Shown here: positions 46,839 to 60,118 of the stretch, piece by piece
How the letters are laid out: each line of letters starts with the position of its first letter
How positions within the stretch are numbered: the stretch's first letter is position 1
NCBI GenBank assembly: GCA_020055645.1
Contig: CM034546.1
Coordinates: 22,506,001 to 22,570,000 of the forward strand
Length of the DNA stretch: 64,000 bases
Source of the DNA: Tomocerus qinae
Taxonomy: Eukaryota > Arthropoda > Collembola > Entomobryomorpha > Tomoceridae
Direction of reading: 5' to 3'
The notes under the pieces: model-generated
What the model was told of the DNA's origin: nothing
Database searches by the model: none
The model's input: the letters and a program-made list of their open reading frames with translations, nothing else
Translations under genes and position numbers: made by a program

Positions 46839-48929
46839 ATAATCACAACATATATTCACTCAAATAGTTATCGATGTTATATATAATTACAATTACCTTA
46901 TGCATCTTTCAATTTGATTTTAGATTTCCTTAAATTTCTGTTCAGTTTGATTTACGGCTTCTAACCTACACAGATTTATTGTGCACAATTTCTTCCTGCT
47001 TGTTCAACTTAAAGGTGAATGACATTGACTATTATATCTTTCATAATCAACCAACTAAGATTGTACCTTTAATCTAAAATACATACTTACTTCGTGTATG
47101 TATCTCCTAGCTATCTTGGTTTATTATTACATAAATATTCTTATCCCTCTTATTTATTGCCATCCAATGAATGATGCTCAATATTAATAAGTGTCAACTC
47201 ATTTTTCTATCCAAACATTTGGGTACCAATTTTTAAGTGAAACCAACTTGGTAATAGTTGTCAGCTTTGGTTATAATTTCTGTCCTAAAAATTGTCACTT
47301 TACATATGTAATGTAAACTGATTTCCGTTTTACACGATCTCATAAATTATCTGACTGTTTTCTGCATGCAGTTAATCTCGAAGAGCTATACTGGAGTTAG
47401 TAAATGTAAGAGATTTTTCAAAGCTTTTACACGGTTGGCTCTTTTGACAAGCAAACCTTGTCCTCTAAAATATGTTTACGAATAGGTATTCGTAACATTT
47501 GAAATTAAATTAACGTAATTTTAATTGTACATTGTAACTCATCATACTCGTTTTGAAAGAAGAAGAATGCGTTTTGTGAATTGAACGATAAATCAATTTA
47601 TTGCTTCTGTCTGGAAACATTGAAATGCTTTACAAATCCTTTTTCCTTATAACATGCTTTTCCGTTAAATCGCTTATTGCGTCTTGGTTTGGTCAGATGT
47701 TTTGATCCATTTAATCCGTAAGAGCTCGAGTCGATTAGCTGCCTTTTGAGTTGATTTGGCGTTCACCATCTGACGGCATTGTGATTTAGTGTTTCATCGT
47801 TTTCATTGTTGGGTTGTGGTGGTAAAAAAATGTAGACGCTTTTGTCAATATTCGTCCTCTATAGCCGCATCGAGGAGGGGACCCTGGCGCCCCGAAATTG
47901 TAGAAAATAAAAGTTTTTTTGATATGAAAACCAAAAACATTCTCTGGCTACGACACAAACTGATTTTCGTTTTACAAAACATCATAAATTATCTGACTGT
48001 TTTTTGCAGTTATTTTCTTTGAATCTTCATCGTGTTCCCAATTTTCAGTTGGGTATATTCCATTATGATTGACAGTTTTTTTTTAATTTTAGTTTGTTTT
48101 CAATAATATTACATTGCCCAGCAAGCCATTCCATAAAAAGCAACTTTGACCGACTATCCTCTTAAAATTGTTTTTTAATCAACGGCTTCGTCTCGTCACT
48201 CCAATCAATATATCATAAAGTTTTACAGGTTTACAGAATTAAGTCCCGATATATCCTGAATCCAGTTATCAATTATATATAGCCATACCCAAATTGCATT
48301 TAATGGTCAAACTACGTAATGGTAGTCCCATTTCGTTCCATTATCCTAAGTAATTGGTAAATGGTAATTTGTACATCAAAATCTGTTTCATTGATTTCAA
48401 TTGATTTGACTTGAAATACATAAAATGTGTATTGCTTTGCACGTACATTGCTGTCTTGCTGGATGTAATTTATTAATTGTATTTCCAATTTTTCAAACCA
48501 AGCATTTATTTTTCTAAATAAAATCAACTAGCCATAGTATAAGAATATAAGATATAATTTCTGTCCTAATAATTGTCAATTTGCATAGGTAATGTAAACT
48601 GATTTCCTTGTTCGTTATTTTCTGGAATAGCCAAAAACTTGTGTTATTCAAATTTGTTTCGATTTGCTACTAATGACAGTTGAATTTAGTTGCTTAATTT
48701 GTAGTGCTAATTTTCTCTGCTCTAATTAGTGTATTAGTTGTCGAATCTAGAATAGAATAATTTAAAACTTTCGATTATTGATTTGTCGAGTTGTCGCACA
48801 TGAGACGGAAAAGCCACCGTGTATCGTAAGATTTGTGCATAGAGATAATCGTACGACAAGAAGGCGTGTAAGGCCAGTAAAGATTTGACAAAGCAGAAAA
48901 CGTGGGGTTGGTGGTACAAATGGTGCAAG

Positions 48930-49238
48930 TTTGCCAGGGCATGAAAAAGGCAAAAAGCTGCCTTTTTGGTTGCCTTTTTGCCTAGCAAAATTAGCAAAAA
49001 GGCACCTTTTTGCCTTTTTGGTTATTTTAAAATAAAAGAAATAAATTGCAATTTTGATGTTATACGGTACAAAAGTCATAGAAAATGGCAATATTATTGT
49101 TTCATGTGAAAACGAGGTTTATAAACAGCCTGAAATTTATTTATAAATCAGCTTTACATGTAGCGAATTTCATAGGAAAAAGGCAAAAGGGCAAAAAGGT
49201 ACAAAAAGGTGCCTTTTTGCTAGCAAAAAGTTGGGTTG
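48930..49238. mobile_element. Element packed with AAAAAGGCA motifs (hAT-like build)
   Basis: AAAAAGGCA, its complement TGCCTTTTT, and AGCAAAAAG/CTAGCAAAA variants occur more than ten times in two blocks (48948-49025 and 49175-49235), about 150 bp apart. The stretch has no counterpart in copy C. Its exact ends and any target duplication could not be fixed. Confidence 0.5.
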
Positions 49239-50743
49239 CTTCGTGGGGTAAAATCGTCTTCGTGGATATTCTGGTAAATAGATTTCCACACCGGAAAATG
49301 AATGGAGTATAAGTGGTGGCGTGGATTTCGGGATCGCGATCGGCCAAATTGGACTTCGGAAATTAGGAGTGTATCCTGGAATAGTGGGTTTTCTTGTGGT
49401 TCCGGTCTAGGGTCGAGAGATTTTGTTGTGCTTCTTGCGGCCACAGTAATGTCTTCCAGATAGTTATTGCTTTAGATATGGTGTTGACAGAATAGATATT
49501 GCAATCGAGATATTTTGGTATCCTCCAGGATCCTACAGATTCCTGTGGTTAAAAATAACGCTGGATTTAGCATTCGTTGATGGGATCTGAGAGACTTGGA
49601 TAAGAGTAGTGAAAAGTAGTGTGATAAGGGATGTGCTCCATATGTCTAATTTGAATGGGAAATATGATGTGCCGAGTTATCGCTGATGGCTTATTTTCCA
49701 GCTAAACATTTGAGTAGAAAAATCAACTGGCAATGGATTGTCCTTTAAATTGTCATTTTATATAGGTATTGTAGACTCATTTCCGTTTTACACGATATTA
49801 TACATTATTTGACTGTTGTTAGCGTTTTTCTCGAAGAGTTCTACTGGAGTTAGAAGCTAAGATTTTCGGAAATGTTGTAGTCAAAGGTCCCTGCAACTTA
49901 AAACAGACTTGATGCACATTCCGTGTCATAATATCAAGTTGTCACATTTTATCACATTTTGATCTAAGGTCATTCAAACGGCCCTAACATGAAACATCTA
50001 ATAATAATACACGACACTGTTTTCTGCAATAAAAAAGTTTAGTTACTTTAGTATGCTTTAATATAAATTGTGTCAAAATATCGATTTATCATCATACTTG
50101 ACAGAAATTCATTTTTATCCTGAGTAGTTTTTGAATCTAAATACGGACTCTGGCAGGAAGCAATCGCATCTCCTTTTGTATTTTAATAATATTACACAAT
50201 ATGGTAAATATGGGAATTTATCGCTAATTAAAATTCGTAGTTACAATTTATCTGAACTGCAAAGTTACGAATGAAAAACTTTTTCATTGATTTAACCTAT
50301 AATAATAGCAGCTATTGCAGTCAATGCTATAAGCTATGTCATTTTGCTTTCCTCGGCTCATGCTAGTCATAATTAAATTTTTTTAATTACTAATTATTAT
50401 TCAAAGAATTAAATACAAATGGCAGGGTAATATTTATCATTTTTGAGTAATAGAATTTATAAAAATGCGGAGCATTACATGTAATGAGATCAGTGCTGCA
50501 TTAGAATAGACCCGTGGTTTGGTAAAACCCAAAAAGGCATGAGTAAGGCTTGTCAACAGCCATTTGTTGCTACAGAGGAATGTTCTCATTTATTTGAAGT
50601 TGTAATAGTATAAACATAACCATAATCACTCATATTTAATCTTTTAACTGTCTAACATGGATTTTCTTTCGTGGTCTGAAAGGAAATCCCAAAATCAACT
50701 TAAATACAACCTTTTTCAGAAGATAAAGAATTTTAAAACAACA

Positions 50744-51056
50744 CAAATGAATTTTTCTATAGTCTTATACGAAAAATTAATTTCATTACCTAGAGACAAA
50801 GAAGCTTAGGGTATGTAAATGTGAAATATATTTATTACCTCAACAAAATTCTGATTTATTTCCGTCAACGATTTCTTATTTAAACTGTTATATCAGGAAT
50901 GGTGTGTCTACATTTTACCTATCATAAATATAAATAAACAAATAATTAAACTTTAATTACCTTCACCATAATAAAATGAATAACAATAAATAATATAGAC
51001 ACTTCTTAACCTATTTAATAAATTATTCTTAACAAATGCAATCTTCGTCTTCGTTC
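50744..51056. other. Intergenic, nothing recognised
   Basis: AT-rich DNA between copy D and the decayed coding patch. No gene or repeat recognised. Confidence 0.45.
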
Positions 51057-51660
51057 AGCTCCGGGTTGAAAACAAAGAAGAAAAAGATTTATAAGTCTGA
51101 GTCCTCACCCAGAGTGGTTGGTGTTAGGGGAAGAGATGCTGACAGAGGCAGTGGACTCTTTGGCCGAAAGCAGTAAGAGAGTTAGACTCCGGATCTTCTT
51201 GAGAAGGGGGCGTGGGTTTTGTTACATTCCGTGGATTGCAAAGTTCGGCCGAAGCGGTCTCTGAGGTTGAGATCCTTCCGGGTGAGTTGATTTAATCAAT
51301 GGCTGCTTCTTCTCTTCTTACTCTTATGGGGGTCTCCGCCCTTGGTGCGATTTCCGTTGATGATGTAGTTGTGTTGGAATATGTAGCCGAATAGTGAATC
51401 ATAAGTTTCAAAATCGAAAAGTCGCTTTAGCGCCTTAATAAATTTCTACGTTGTATTTGTGGCATATAGGCCGTCTAAATCAGCCCACTTGACGCTTAGA
51501 GAATTTTTAGACTTGTTAAAAACGTCCGGGAACTCCCCTGCATGGCGAGAGTTTTAGAACCACGCTGGTCACCTTCCTGGTGCCCTCTAGTTTTTTCCGA
51601 TAGGGTCAAAACTTTTAACAATATGTGGGAGATTCCTGCTCAGTTAGCTGTCTTCACAAA
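51057..51660 (-). pseudogene. Decayed coding remnant of unknown protein
   Basis: This is markedly richer in G and C than its surroundings. On the minus strand several neighbouring open patches read like real protein. One (51300-51530 region) runs about 75 codons with a single stop and contains KWADLDGLYATN and FETYDSLFGYIFQ, then a basic KSKKRRSS. Stops and frame changes elsewhere make it non-functional. It may be a relic of a mobile-element or cellular gene; I cannot assign it. Confidence 0.3.
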
Positions 51661-51662
51661 AT

Positions 51663-51783
51663 GGGGATCCCAATTAATGTTTTCGATTATGTACCCCAAC
51701 GGATACCTCTATATACTCTAAATTTAGCACATGAAGGTATGCGTTGGAGTACATTTTATCAAAAACATTAATTGACACAGGGT
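51663..51783. mobile_element. Fold-back MITE, ~120 bp
   Basis: CAATTAATGTTTTCGAT-ATGTACCCCAACG-ATACC on the left is mirrored by the complement on the right (CGTTGGAGTACATTTTATC, AAAAACATTAATTG). A related half occurs at about 2215-2285. Confidence 0.6.
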
Positions 51784-52021
51784 ATATCGGGTGTGAAGTT
51801 ATTCTTAAGAAAAGGCATTTCTGGTAGTAGAAGTTTTATTGTAGTTGTATTACAACTTCTCTATTGTGAATAATTTCACCCCCACAGGTTTTTTATAAAC
51901 ACTGATAAGCTATTTATTGCCCCATTTTCAATTTCATGTATTTTTTTCGTTCTACTTGTACGCTACTGTATTTATTTTTCTTTTAAAATACTGTAAATTG
52001 TACACACTTTCACATCAAAGT

Positions 52022-52401
52022 GTGGTGCAATTGTACCACAGCGCCTTTATTTGCCGTTATCTCCCTTCCTATAGACCAAATTGCATACAGCTCTCAGGTT
52101 CCTGTCAGGTGTTATTTGGAAAATTTGTGCAATACATTCGTCCTTTAAGGAACAAAAAAGCCAAAATCCATTTTAGAAAAATTAGGACGAAGTCTTCATT
52201 AACGTGACTGTATTCAATGTGGTACAATCGTACAACGCTTTCTAACTGGGGTGGTACAATTGTAACAAACTTGGACACAGCATGTTATCAAGATAACGAC
52301 CTAAACCATGGATTTGGTGGCAAGTATTAAAATACGAAACCTTGTGATATATGTACAAATGTACCACATTTGGATACTGCCATGTGGTACAAATGTACCT
52401 C
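52022..52401. repeat. Cluster of five GTGGTACAATTGTACCAC-type palindromes
   Basis: Close variants lie at 52022-52039, 52219-52236, 52251-52268, 52352-52368 and 52384-52401. Each is a near-perfect 16-18-bp palindrome. Spacing is irregular. They could be binding sites for a dimeric protein, or subterminal motifs of an unrecognised transposon. Confidence 0.6.
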
Positions 52402-53176
52402 CTTGATGTAGTCAGCGGTTTTCATTGTTGGCTGTGGAAATGTTAAAGTAGAGTACTAAGTACTAAGTACCATATCGAACCCACAGGTAAAATGGGTTTG
52501 TATAAGAAAATTCACCACCGAAATCAATGGGGTATTACGATTTCATTTAAAATTCATAAAATTCTTGCATTTAGTCAACACTCGGTTAAGATGTGTAATA
52601 TTATATGTATCTTTATCGAATAGTGACTGGGACAACTTATAAGCTTTTTATGCCATCATATCTACTTCATGTATGAGTTATGGTCTTCATATAAACGTTT
52701 TCAGAAAATAAATCATATTAAAATTTACAGGTTTAAATTTTTAGATGATAATCAATACATTCTCAAAAAGCTATTAAATTTGAAAGTTGTGCTAGACGTT
52801 TGGCTTTTTTTCTCTTACCTTGTTCCATAGATTTTTAAAGGTGACATGTAAATTAATTTAACTTTTCCGCATTATTAATCTTATAAATAATTAGAAAATC
52901 CCCAAAATGACTTTGGAAGTTGTATGGAATTTACTTTTGAAAGAACAGAAGAATCCAATAAAAAAAATCTTTGTTCGAAGTATAAATAATGTTGGCTTTA
53001 TTAACTTTCAATGTTAATTTCTGTACTAATATTGAAAAGCTAATTCAATTCTTTTTCCAAAAATGCAACCGCTATCAGTAAGAAATCCATATTGGTTTCT
53101 GGATTGCCCCAAATCCAAATTGTGGATAAATATAAAAAGTAGTGATCACAGTCAATTTACTTTTCCTATCACGCAT

Positions 53177-53592
53177 GTATCCAATTGTCAGGGCGGGGCA
53201 GAGTTGCGAATATTCCCATTTCCCACCTGTTTGTTGGACGTCCGGGAAATGCGGGAATTTGTGGTTAATGGGAAATAGTGGGAATTAGTGGGAAATATGG
53301 GAAAAAAAGCCCAAAAATTAGAATTTTGGCTCTATTTCCCACTATTTCCCACACTACCCATTTCCCACTCCATTTTGATGCCCACATTTCCCAGTGGGAA
53401 ATGGGAAACTTCCCGTTAGTGGTATTTCCCAGTCGAAACCTTGGGGCGGGGGCTTAACCAAACATAATTTCAAAAATGGGATAGATTACATTATGTAAAA
53501 TTTTGGCAATTTTTGGCCTATTTTGGGAAAAATCTTCTCTTTTTCTCAGATTTATGGAAAGCGCTGCGCCCCCGCCCCATTTTGGATACGAG
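53177..53592. mobile_element. Outer fold-back element interrupted by a hAT-like element
   Basis: GTATCCAATTGTCAGGGCGG on the left is mirrored by CCCCCGCCCCATTTTGGATA on the right. The element at 53199-53443 lies inside it, duplicating GGGCGGGG. Confidence 0.5.
53199..53443. mobile_element. Non-autonomous hAT-like transposon, 245 bp
   Basis: GGGCGGGG flanks both ends (53191-53198 and 53444-53451), an 8-bp duplication. The left end reads CAGAGTTGCGAATATTCCC and the right end in complement CAAGGTTTCGACTGGG. That is the same CAGAG/CAAGG layout as the element in receptor copy B. The body is almost wholly GGGAAAT and ATTTCCC motifs. A degenerate relative lies at 484-585. Confidence 0.78.
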
Positions 53593-53704
53593 CTTATTTT
53601 CTATTATTATATTATATTTCAAATATAGTACCCTCTATCTGTACCTTAACCTCTGTTCTATTTTTCACCACTATTCAATCGTTTTACCTTTAATACAAAT
53701 TGTA

Positions 53705-53805
53705 TTACTGATATCAATTTTCTTTAGACTGAGATTCGGTTTAAAAATCCGATCGAGGTCGAAGGCTTTTCGCTCAGCCTAAAGAAAATTGATTTTCTTA
53801 ATGAA
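53705..53805. repeat. Palindromic repeat, ~100 bp
   Basis: ATCAATTTTCTTTAGACTGA on the left is the near complement of TCAGCCTAAAGAAAATTGAT on the right, with about 45 bp between. No target duplication was identified. Confidence 0.55.
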
Positions 53806-56800
53806 ACATACACAAAATTTACTTTGCGAATATTTGTGGACGTTAGGCCGACTTATTAGCAGTTGAGGTTATAGGACTTCATGAAAAAGATAGCACTTTT
53901 GTTGATATTCTGTCCTGTCGCTGTGTTCATTTAGTAGTATACACAATAATTTATAATTATTGCAGATTAAAATTACTGTGGTTTTCGAAAATAATTCGGT
54001 TCTCATGTTCTTAAACCGTAATATCAAAGCTCCCATTTCCTTCTTCTATGTACGATTTTGTTTCAATTGATATTTATATTGGTTACGCGAACCAATGGTA
54101 ATGACGCAGTATTACTTGTGCTTACATTGATAAATCTATTGTTACTTTTGTTGTGTTGATTATGGAATGATCGAAGACTAAAATCAGTTTTATTATTTAT
54201 TTTGAACCGAAAATCTATAGACATTAAATGTTAACATAAACACGTAAATATTATGCAGCATGATGCATATTATATCTTAGCTGCATATCTCATTCGCTGT
54301 TACTTACGACTTCCAACCTACTACGATGTTAAGGACCTATAATATTATCAAAGATGGCAGAAGAATTGTTAGTAGTTTTGAGAACTATTTAATTAAAATT
54401 AATTTTCTAAGTTCAAAATATTTTGTTAAATTTGATTAAGATTCCTAAGTTAAATTCCCTATGTCCCACTGAATTTACGCAATGTGTGTTCAAAAGGTGT
54501 AAGTACATACATAGTTTTATATTATGTTGCGGGAAGCTAGAAAAGCTAAAAGAAATGAGTTCTACCTTTCCTCTTCTTCTTCCCGATTCCCGATGCATAA
54601 TTTTTCAAGCTATATAAAACTAAGTAAATAATTGCTTTGTTGCCAGACTTTTCAACTCAAAGGTGAATTTGAGCTGTTTTCCATAAAGGGACATTAGGCA
54701 TCAATAACAAGAGGAAGTAAAGAAAATGAAGGCTTATCGGGTTACGGTATTCTGATGATGCAGATGAAAAGTTGTACAATTTTAACTCACAGTTGAGTAC
54801 TTATGAATCACTCGCAGTCAAAACCTTCTTATCACATAGCTCGCATTGAAATGATGGTTTTATTTGTGTGAATTCGTTTTTTAAAGTCTAAATTGACTTT
54901 CGAATGAGTTTTGGTAAATTTCCCATTTATGTTAGAGTTACTGTAATTGATTCCAGAATAATATAACATAGTATCACTACTTGAAAAATATTGACACATA
55001 CAAATATAAATGTCAGAAAAAACGCATGCAATAAATATATATCGTGGCAGCGTTTTTTAAAAACTCCATTTTTAAACGTAGGACAACATTTCTTGTTTAC
55101 AAAATATAGCAGTCCTCCTGAAGCAAAATAAAATGTTTTCGAATCCGAAATATAAACTAACAGATCTTTGGCTCTTCAAATGAAGTACAGTATCTTGTTC
55201 TGCCCACTTAATTCAGATGATGAATGTAAATGCTATCATATGGGTATTATGCTTCTTTGGTGATTAGCCGTATCACCAATATTTATCACGTGGCCAACAT
55301 TTGATATTGCTGTATTTGCAAGACAGCAAATGTGTAGTTATAAAATCAGATGAAAATGTCATTTGATAATAGAATGAGAGAGATGGAGAATATAATGAGA
55401 TTATGTCGGAGGGAGTTGACCGACAATTTACTGATGTTGTTAAAATCTCTAGCTGTTAATATCTTTTGCAGACCAAAGGTTAATAGCGTAAAATTTAATG
55501 AACATTAATTATGGTTTTAATTCTCTGGTCAGTATTTTCCAATTAGTTGTGAAAGGTTTTTAACGAAACGAAAATCCATAGAAATGTTTTCATTGTGTGG
55601 ACTTTTGTTTCCTCATTTTAAGCCTTATTAGGATGGCATTTTATTTACCTCATTTATCTGAAGTCAAGTAATTCGCATGATAAATTCATATTTTTGTACG
55701 GTCGCTTTTATGACATTTTCGGCAAAGTTCCAGCGCTATTTTCTTATGTTTCCTTTCTGCCCTTTAGCTCTGACTTCATTCTTGACATTACTTAATATGA
55801 ATAATAACCTTTTACCACTACTAGGTGTAACTGCTAGTAAGGGAAGATAAATGACTAAAAATAAGAGTAAACAAATGTCCTTTGTTTGCTGATAATATTT
55901 TCTTTTTTCTTTGTGAACTTATACCTGTTGTTTATGTTGTATTTAAACCAGGGTCTAAAACGAAAAATATTAAATAATAACTCTCTGAACCGTTTGAAAG
56001 GTTATATTGTTAACAACACAATCATTTATGTTTACAATATATCATTATACAGCAAAACCTGCATGTCTCCAAGAAAGTGGCTAACGAATTAAATTTTTCG
56101 TCCGTTCTGTTTCCGTTCTGGATACTTAAATACAGGTTAGATAAAATGAGGAAGCAGATATGTCATCGTTACATCTTTGAGTTTTGGTTCTGATGTCCAC
56201 TTGTTAACCCTAATGATCTGTATACGTTAAGTCTCTCAAAATATTTTTGTAAAGCATGCATCTCGTTACAACAGACAGATAATAGATAATCGTTATTTGG
56301 ATTGTTACACGAAAGAAAAGATCGTTCCAATTTATTCTCAATAGTGTTGAAAGCTTTATTTTATTATAAAGAACGTGAAAACTTTATTGTCCCCGGCTAC
56401 GTCCGTAATACCTTTAGTTGTCTTAGTGTAAAGCTTACTTGATTTTCACATTATATTATTTTAAAAGGTAGGTATTCAAAATAAAACTAAAAATTAGCTA
56501 CCAGTAACGCAACTGGCAACATATAAGTTAAATTTTCTTATTCTTTTCCGCTTTACGTCCTAAAACTGTGACTTTTCTTGGCTAATGTAAACTGATTTCA
56601 TACAATGACATCTTTTGCAGTTATCCTCGAAGAGCTCTACTAAAATAAGAAATTGGTTAACTTTCCTTTTTGACCGCTTTACTGTTTGACTCTTCCGATA
56701 ATTGATGTTGGTTAGGCAAACTTCAATTAAGTAGAATGTATAAGCAATAAACTGGTGTTGGTTATTGCAATAGAATACAAATCACAATTGGTAACAGACG

Positions 56801-57189
56801 ACTTATAGTTATCGATAACACAATCAAACTCTTAGTTAACAAAGATACAAGGGAAACAAAAAATAGATAAGTAGTTAAAATTTTTTTTACACTTCACATT
56901 TTCCAGTTAAGTTATGTTTGGTTAACATTTTCTTAAAAGATTGACAATCGTTAAGGTAATACGATAAGTCATTGTTTGATTGACTGAATCCATTAAACAG
57001 GTACCATTTAAAATGGCTATTATGTATTGTGTCATAAATGCACAAGTAGTAGTCTTGCCGTTAAAAAGATGTTAGAAAACAAGAATTAGTCCCCAAAGCC
57101 CCAAGAATGTCGCAAAAATGCTAAGCAAAGCTGTGTGAACATGTTATATCAGGATGGAAGCATTACATACATTGTTTTCTATTTGCATT
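53806..57189. other. Intergenic stretch without a supported gene
   Basis: AT-rich, with short frames of random composition. A weak relative of the C/D duplication (CTGATTTC-ACA-GACATCTTTTGCAGTTATCCTCGAAGAGCTCTAC, in pieces) occurs near 56590-56640. No gene was recognised. Confidence 0.4.
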
Positions 57190-58290
57190 GAGTACTTCGT
57201 TTCTACTGCTATTCGTAAACTAAGCTTATTTATGTCAGAATGCATTTTTTTATTTTAAATCTTAGTTCAATTTTATTTCAATTAAATGAAATAATTTTTT
57301 GATCGAACTGTTAATGTTAATATTGTTAATGAAATTATTTATTGTAATTTAATTGTACTTGTAGCTTAAACCAAATTTAATTTTTCAATTACAATCACAG
57401 AATTCTGAATGATTTCATTTTTCTATTTCCCCAAAGTATAAGACAAGTGTGCCATTTTTACAAATGTAATTTTTATGTCAAGTCCGGTGATGATGGTTTA
57501 CATTAGAAATTGAGGTGTTAACTTCTATACTTTTATCCGAAGCATGATCGTGGGTAGCGATTTAGCCAAATTTTAATTGTTGAAGAATTGTGAAAGAACG
57601 TCGTAAGGTAAGACTTGTGTTGCGTCTCCGGTTTGTTTTGAAAAGAGTGTATTCGTATTTGGGAAAAACTAGTGTTGACAATGATAGGAGTCGAGTGGCT
57701 GAGTCTATTGCATAATAAAGTGAATGCCAACACTGGATGTCAGGATATCATCTTTAGTAGTACTTGCATTTGCACCCGTACTTATTCTCTACTGCCATTC
57801 GTAAACTAAGCTCATTTATGTCAGAATGCAATGTTTTTGTTTTAAATCTTAGTTCAAATTTTATTTCAAATACAGGAAATAATTTATTGATCTAACTGTT
57901 AAGTCGGATATTGTCATTGAAATTATTTATTGTAGTTTAATTGTAATTGTAACTTAAACCAGATTCAATTTTTGAGGTACAATCAAATAATTCTGAATGA
58001 TTTCATTTTTCCATTTCCCCAAAGTATAAGACAACTGTGTCATCTTTACAAAAGTAATTTTTATCTCAACTCCGGTGATGATGTACATCTTATATGGAGA
58101 CGTTAACTTCTACACTTTTTCCGAAGCATAATCGCGGGTAGCGATTTTGCCAAATTTTAATTATGAAAGGATTGTGACAGCAGGTTGTAATGTAAGACTC
58201 TGGTTTGTGTGGCATAGGAATAGATTGATATGGCAATTGGGAAAAATTAAAGTAATGCCACTGGCTGTCTGGATATCTTGCTAAGTATAA
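57190..58290 (-). repeat. Dispersed repeat family, copies 2 and 3 in tandem
   Basis: Two units, about 57208-57765 and 57790-58290, start with TTCGTAAACTAAGC and TTTATGTCAGAATGCA. They run in parallel to the TATCC-GCAT block that ends each unit. They match 34003-34400. The minus-strand patches (KIW.NRYPR.CFG) are alike in both but contain stops elsewhere, as expected for a decayed coding fragment. Confidence 0.6.
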
Positions 58291-59472
58291 TAAATCCTTC
58301 AAAGCAAAATGCTAGGCCTTGACAATTTTTTAATTTCGAAGTTTTGAGTTTTATCAAAAAGTTGAAATATTTTTAAAGTACTCAGAACATTGATCAGAGT
58401 ATGAGATATTCTTGCCGAGATTGGAGGCTTTACAAAATAAAGGTTCCAGTTTTGGCAATGTTAAAATAGTCAGGAAAAATCTCAGGAAAGGAAAACTTTT
58501 CTTCTAGGACTGGTAAGAGTGGGAAATATTGGCGATTGATCTATCGGTCAAATGTAGATTGAATTGTAGTGTATGAATATAAAAAGGTAATTACAGCCAC
58601 AGGGTTGGTGTGTCCGTCATTTCTTTGGAAAAAGGCATTAACCATGCTTGATTCTGTTTGTGAGATACGTCAAGAAAAGTTAGAGGTTAAGGAGTGTAAG
58701 AAATGGATGGTATTACAGCATTAACTTTCTTTCTTGAAGAAAATTTTTTTTAATGTTAAAATGTATTCATAGTCGTCATTAATTAATGTAAACAAACCAT
58801 TATACAATGAAAAAATAATGCTGCATAGATAACTGTAGTAATAAAACATAATAGGGAACTTTAAAAAATACAACATAATTAAGAAGGTAAAAACGTTTTT
58901 CACGAAAAATAGTAATAATTCACATATACTTTCTTGATATTGGGTGGATATCCCCAATAGTATTATCAAGTTGTATTTTGAAATTTATTAAACCTACGTA
59001 CCTTTATCATAATATTTTCATTTCAAGCCAAATGCGAAGGGTGTGAAAGCCCCAAAAACCCGACTTTTTAGGTTGGGTTTTTGGGTGACCTAACAGAAAA
59101 CATTTTGAGCAAAAACCCAAGTAAAAGTAAAAGTCGTATTTGTAAATAATACATTGTAGATTGGGGGAATGTAATTATGTCATTATTAAATTTTCAAATT
59201 ACTATATTGTGTTTATTTCGATAGGCTTCGGTAATAATGGTAGCAAATACTAATACTACCATCATTAGGTTACGTATTATTATTTTTATTACTGCTATGT
59301 TTTTTGCTGCAGTCTGGAAATATGGCTCAACAAATATCTACCTACGTGTTTTCAGTAATATTTAGAAAATATATTTCAAAATGACTATGCGTTGACACGA
59401 GATTTTTAAATTGTTTGTAAAGTAATATTAAAATATCTATAATGTTAGATTTTACATAACGAAATGGTTGTA

Positions 59473-59582
59473 GGTGAACTCATGTAAAGCTTTTTTGATC
59501 TCGATAATTACAATCGAGATCACCATTGTAATTATCGATTTCACCTTTGCCAATTGCCGAAAAAGCTTTAGACAAGTTCACC
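59473..59582. mobile_element. Palindromic MITE, 110 bp
   Basis: GGTGAACTCATGTAAAGCTT on the left mirrors AAGCTTTAGACAAGTTCACC on the right. The centre repeats CGATAATTACAAT and its complement. Non-coding. Confidence 0.6.
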
Positions 59583-60118
59583 GGATACCAACGAAATAAC
59601 AAGATAAGTAACAGGATAGCGAAAAAAATTGTATATGGGTAAACAACTTCGATTGTTCACACACAAGCTTCCCGAACTATGTCTTTCTTAGTACAATCAC
59701 AGTACTTATTAATTCAAGCTGTAAAAAGGATGTGAATGTCGTGACCTGAAATATATTTATGATATTTAAGATTCTTAGTGTTGTTTTAGATTATTTATTT
59801 AATCTTAAGCATCAAATTCTGCGTTTACTGTATACATTCTAGTTATCAACTTATTTAATATCAAGTATTATCTTACAATAAAATTATTTTGTTCTTGTAA
59901 AATATAATATTAGTAAAGCTGCTATTTAGTTATTATATTACTGAATTAAACTTTATTTGTAGTTCTACTAACTTCATTTATTTTAACATTTAGTTTAGAT
60001 TATGTACAACTAACTATAGAACCCTTTGTATATTATTTCAAATTGATGGTAACCTTGTGCAATTTGCCTACGGGATCAGATTTACATTAGCTACCTATAA
60101 CCTAAGCAATCAGCTACA

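Larger units (their letters stand above)
46486..50743. repeat. Second segmental duplication, copy D
   Basis: This is the direct tandem partner of 40068-46172, shorter mainly because it lacks the 43617-45000 insertion. It has its own repeat-packed element at about 48930-49238. It carries most of the intact cysteine-rich gene, whose final exon extends past the duplicated block. Confidence 0.8.
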
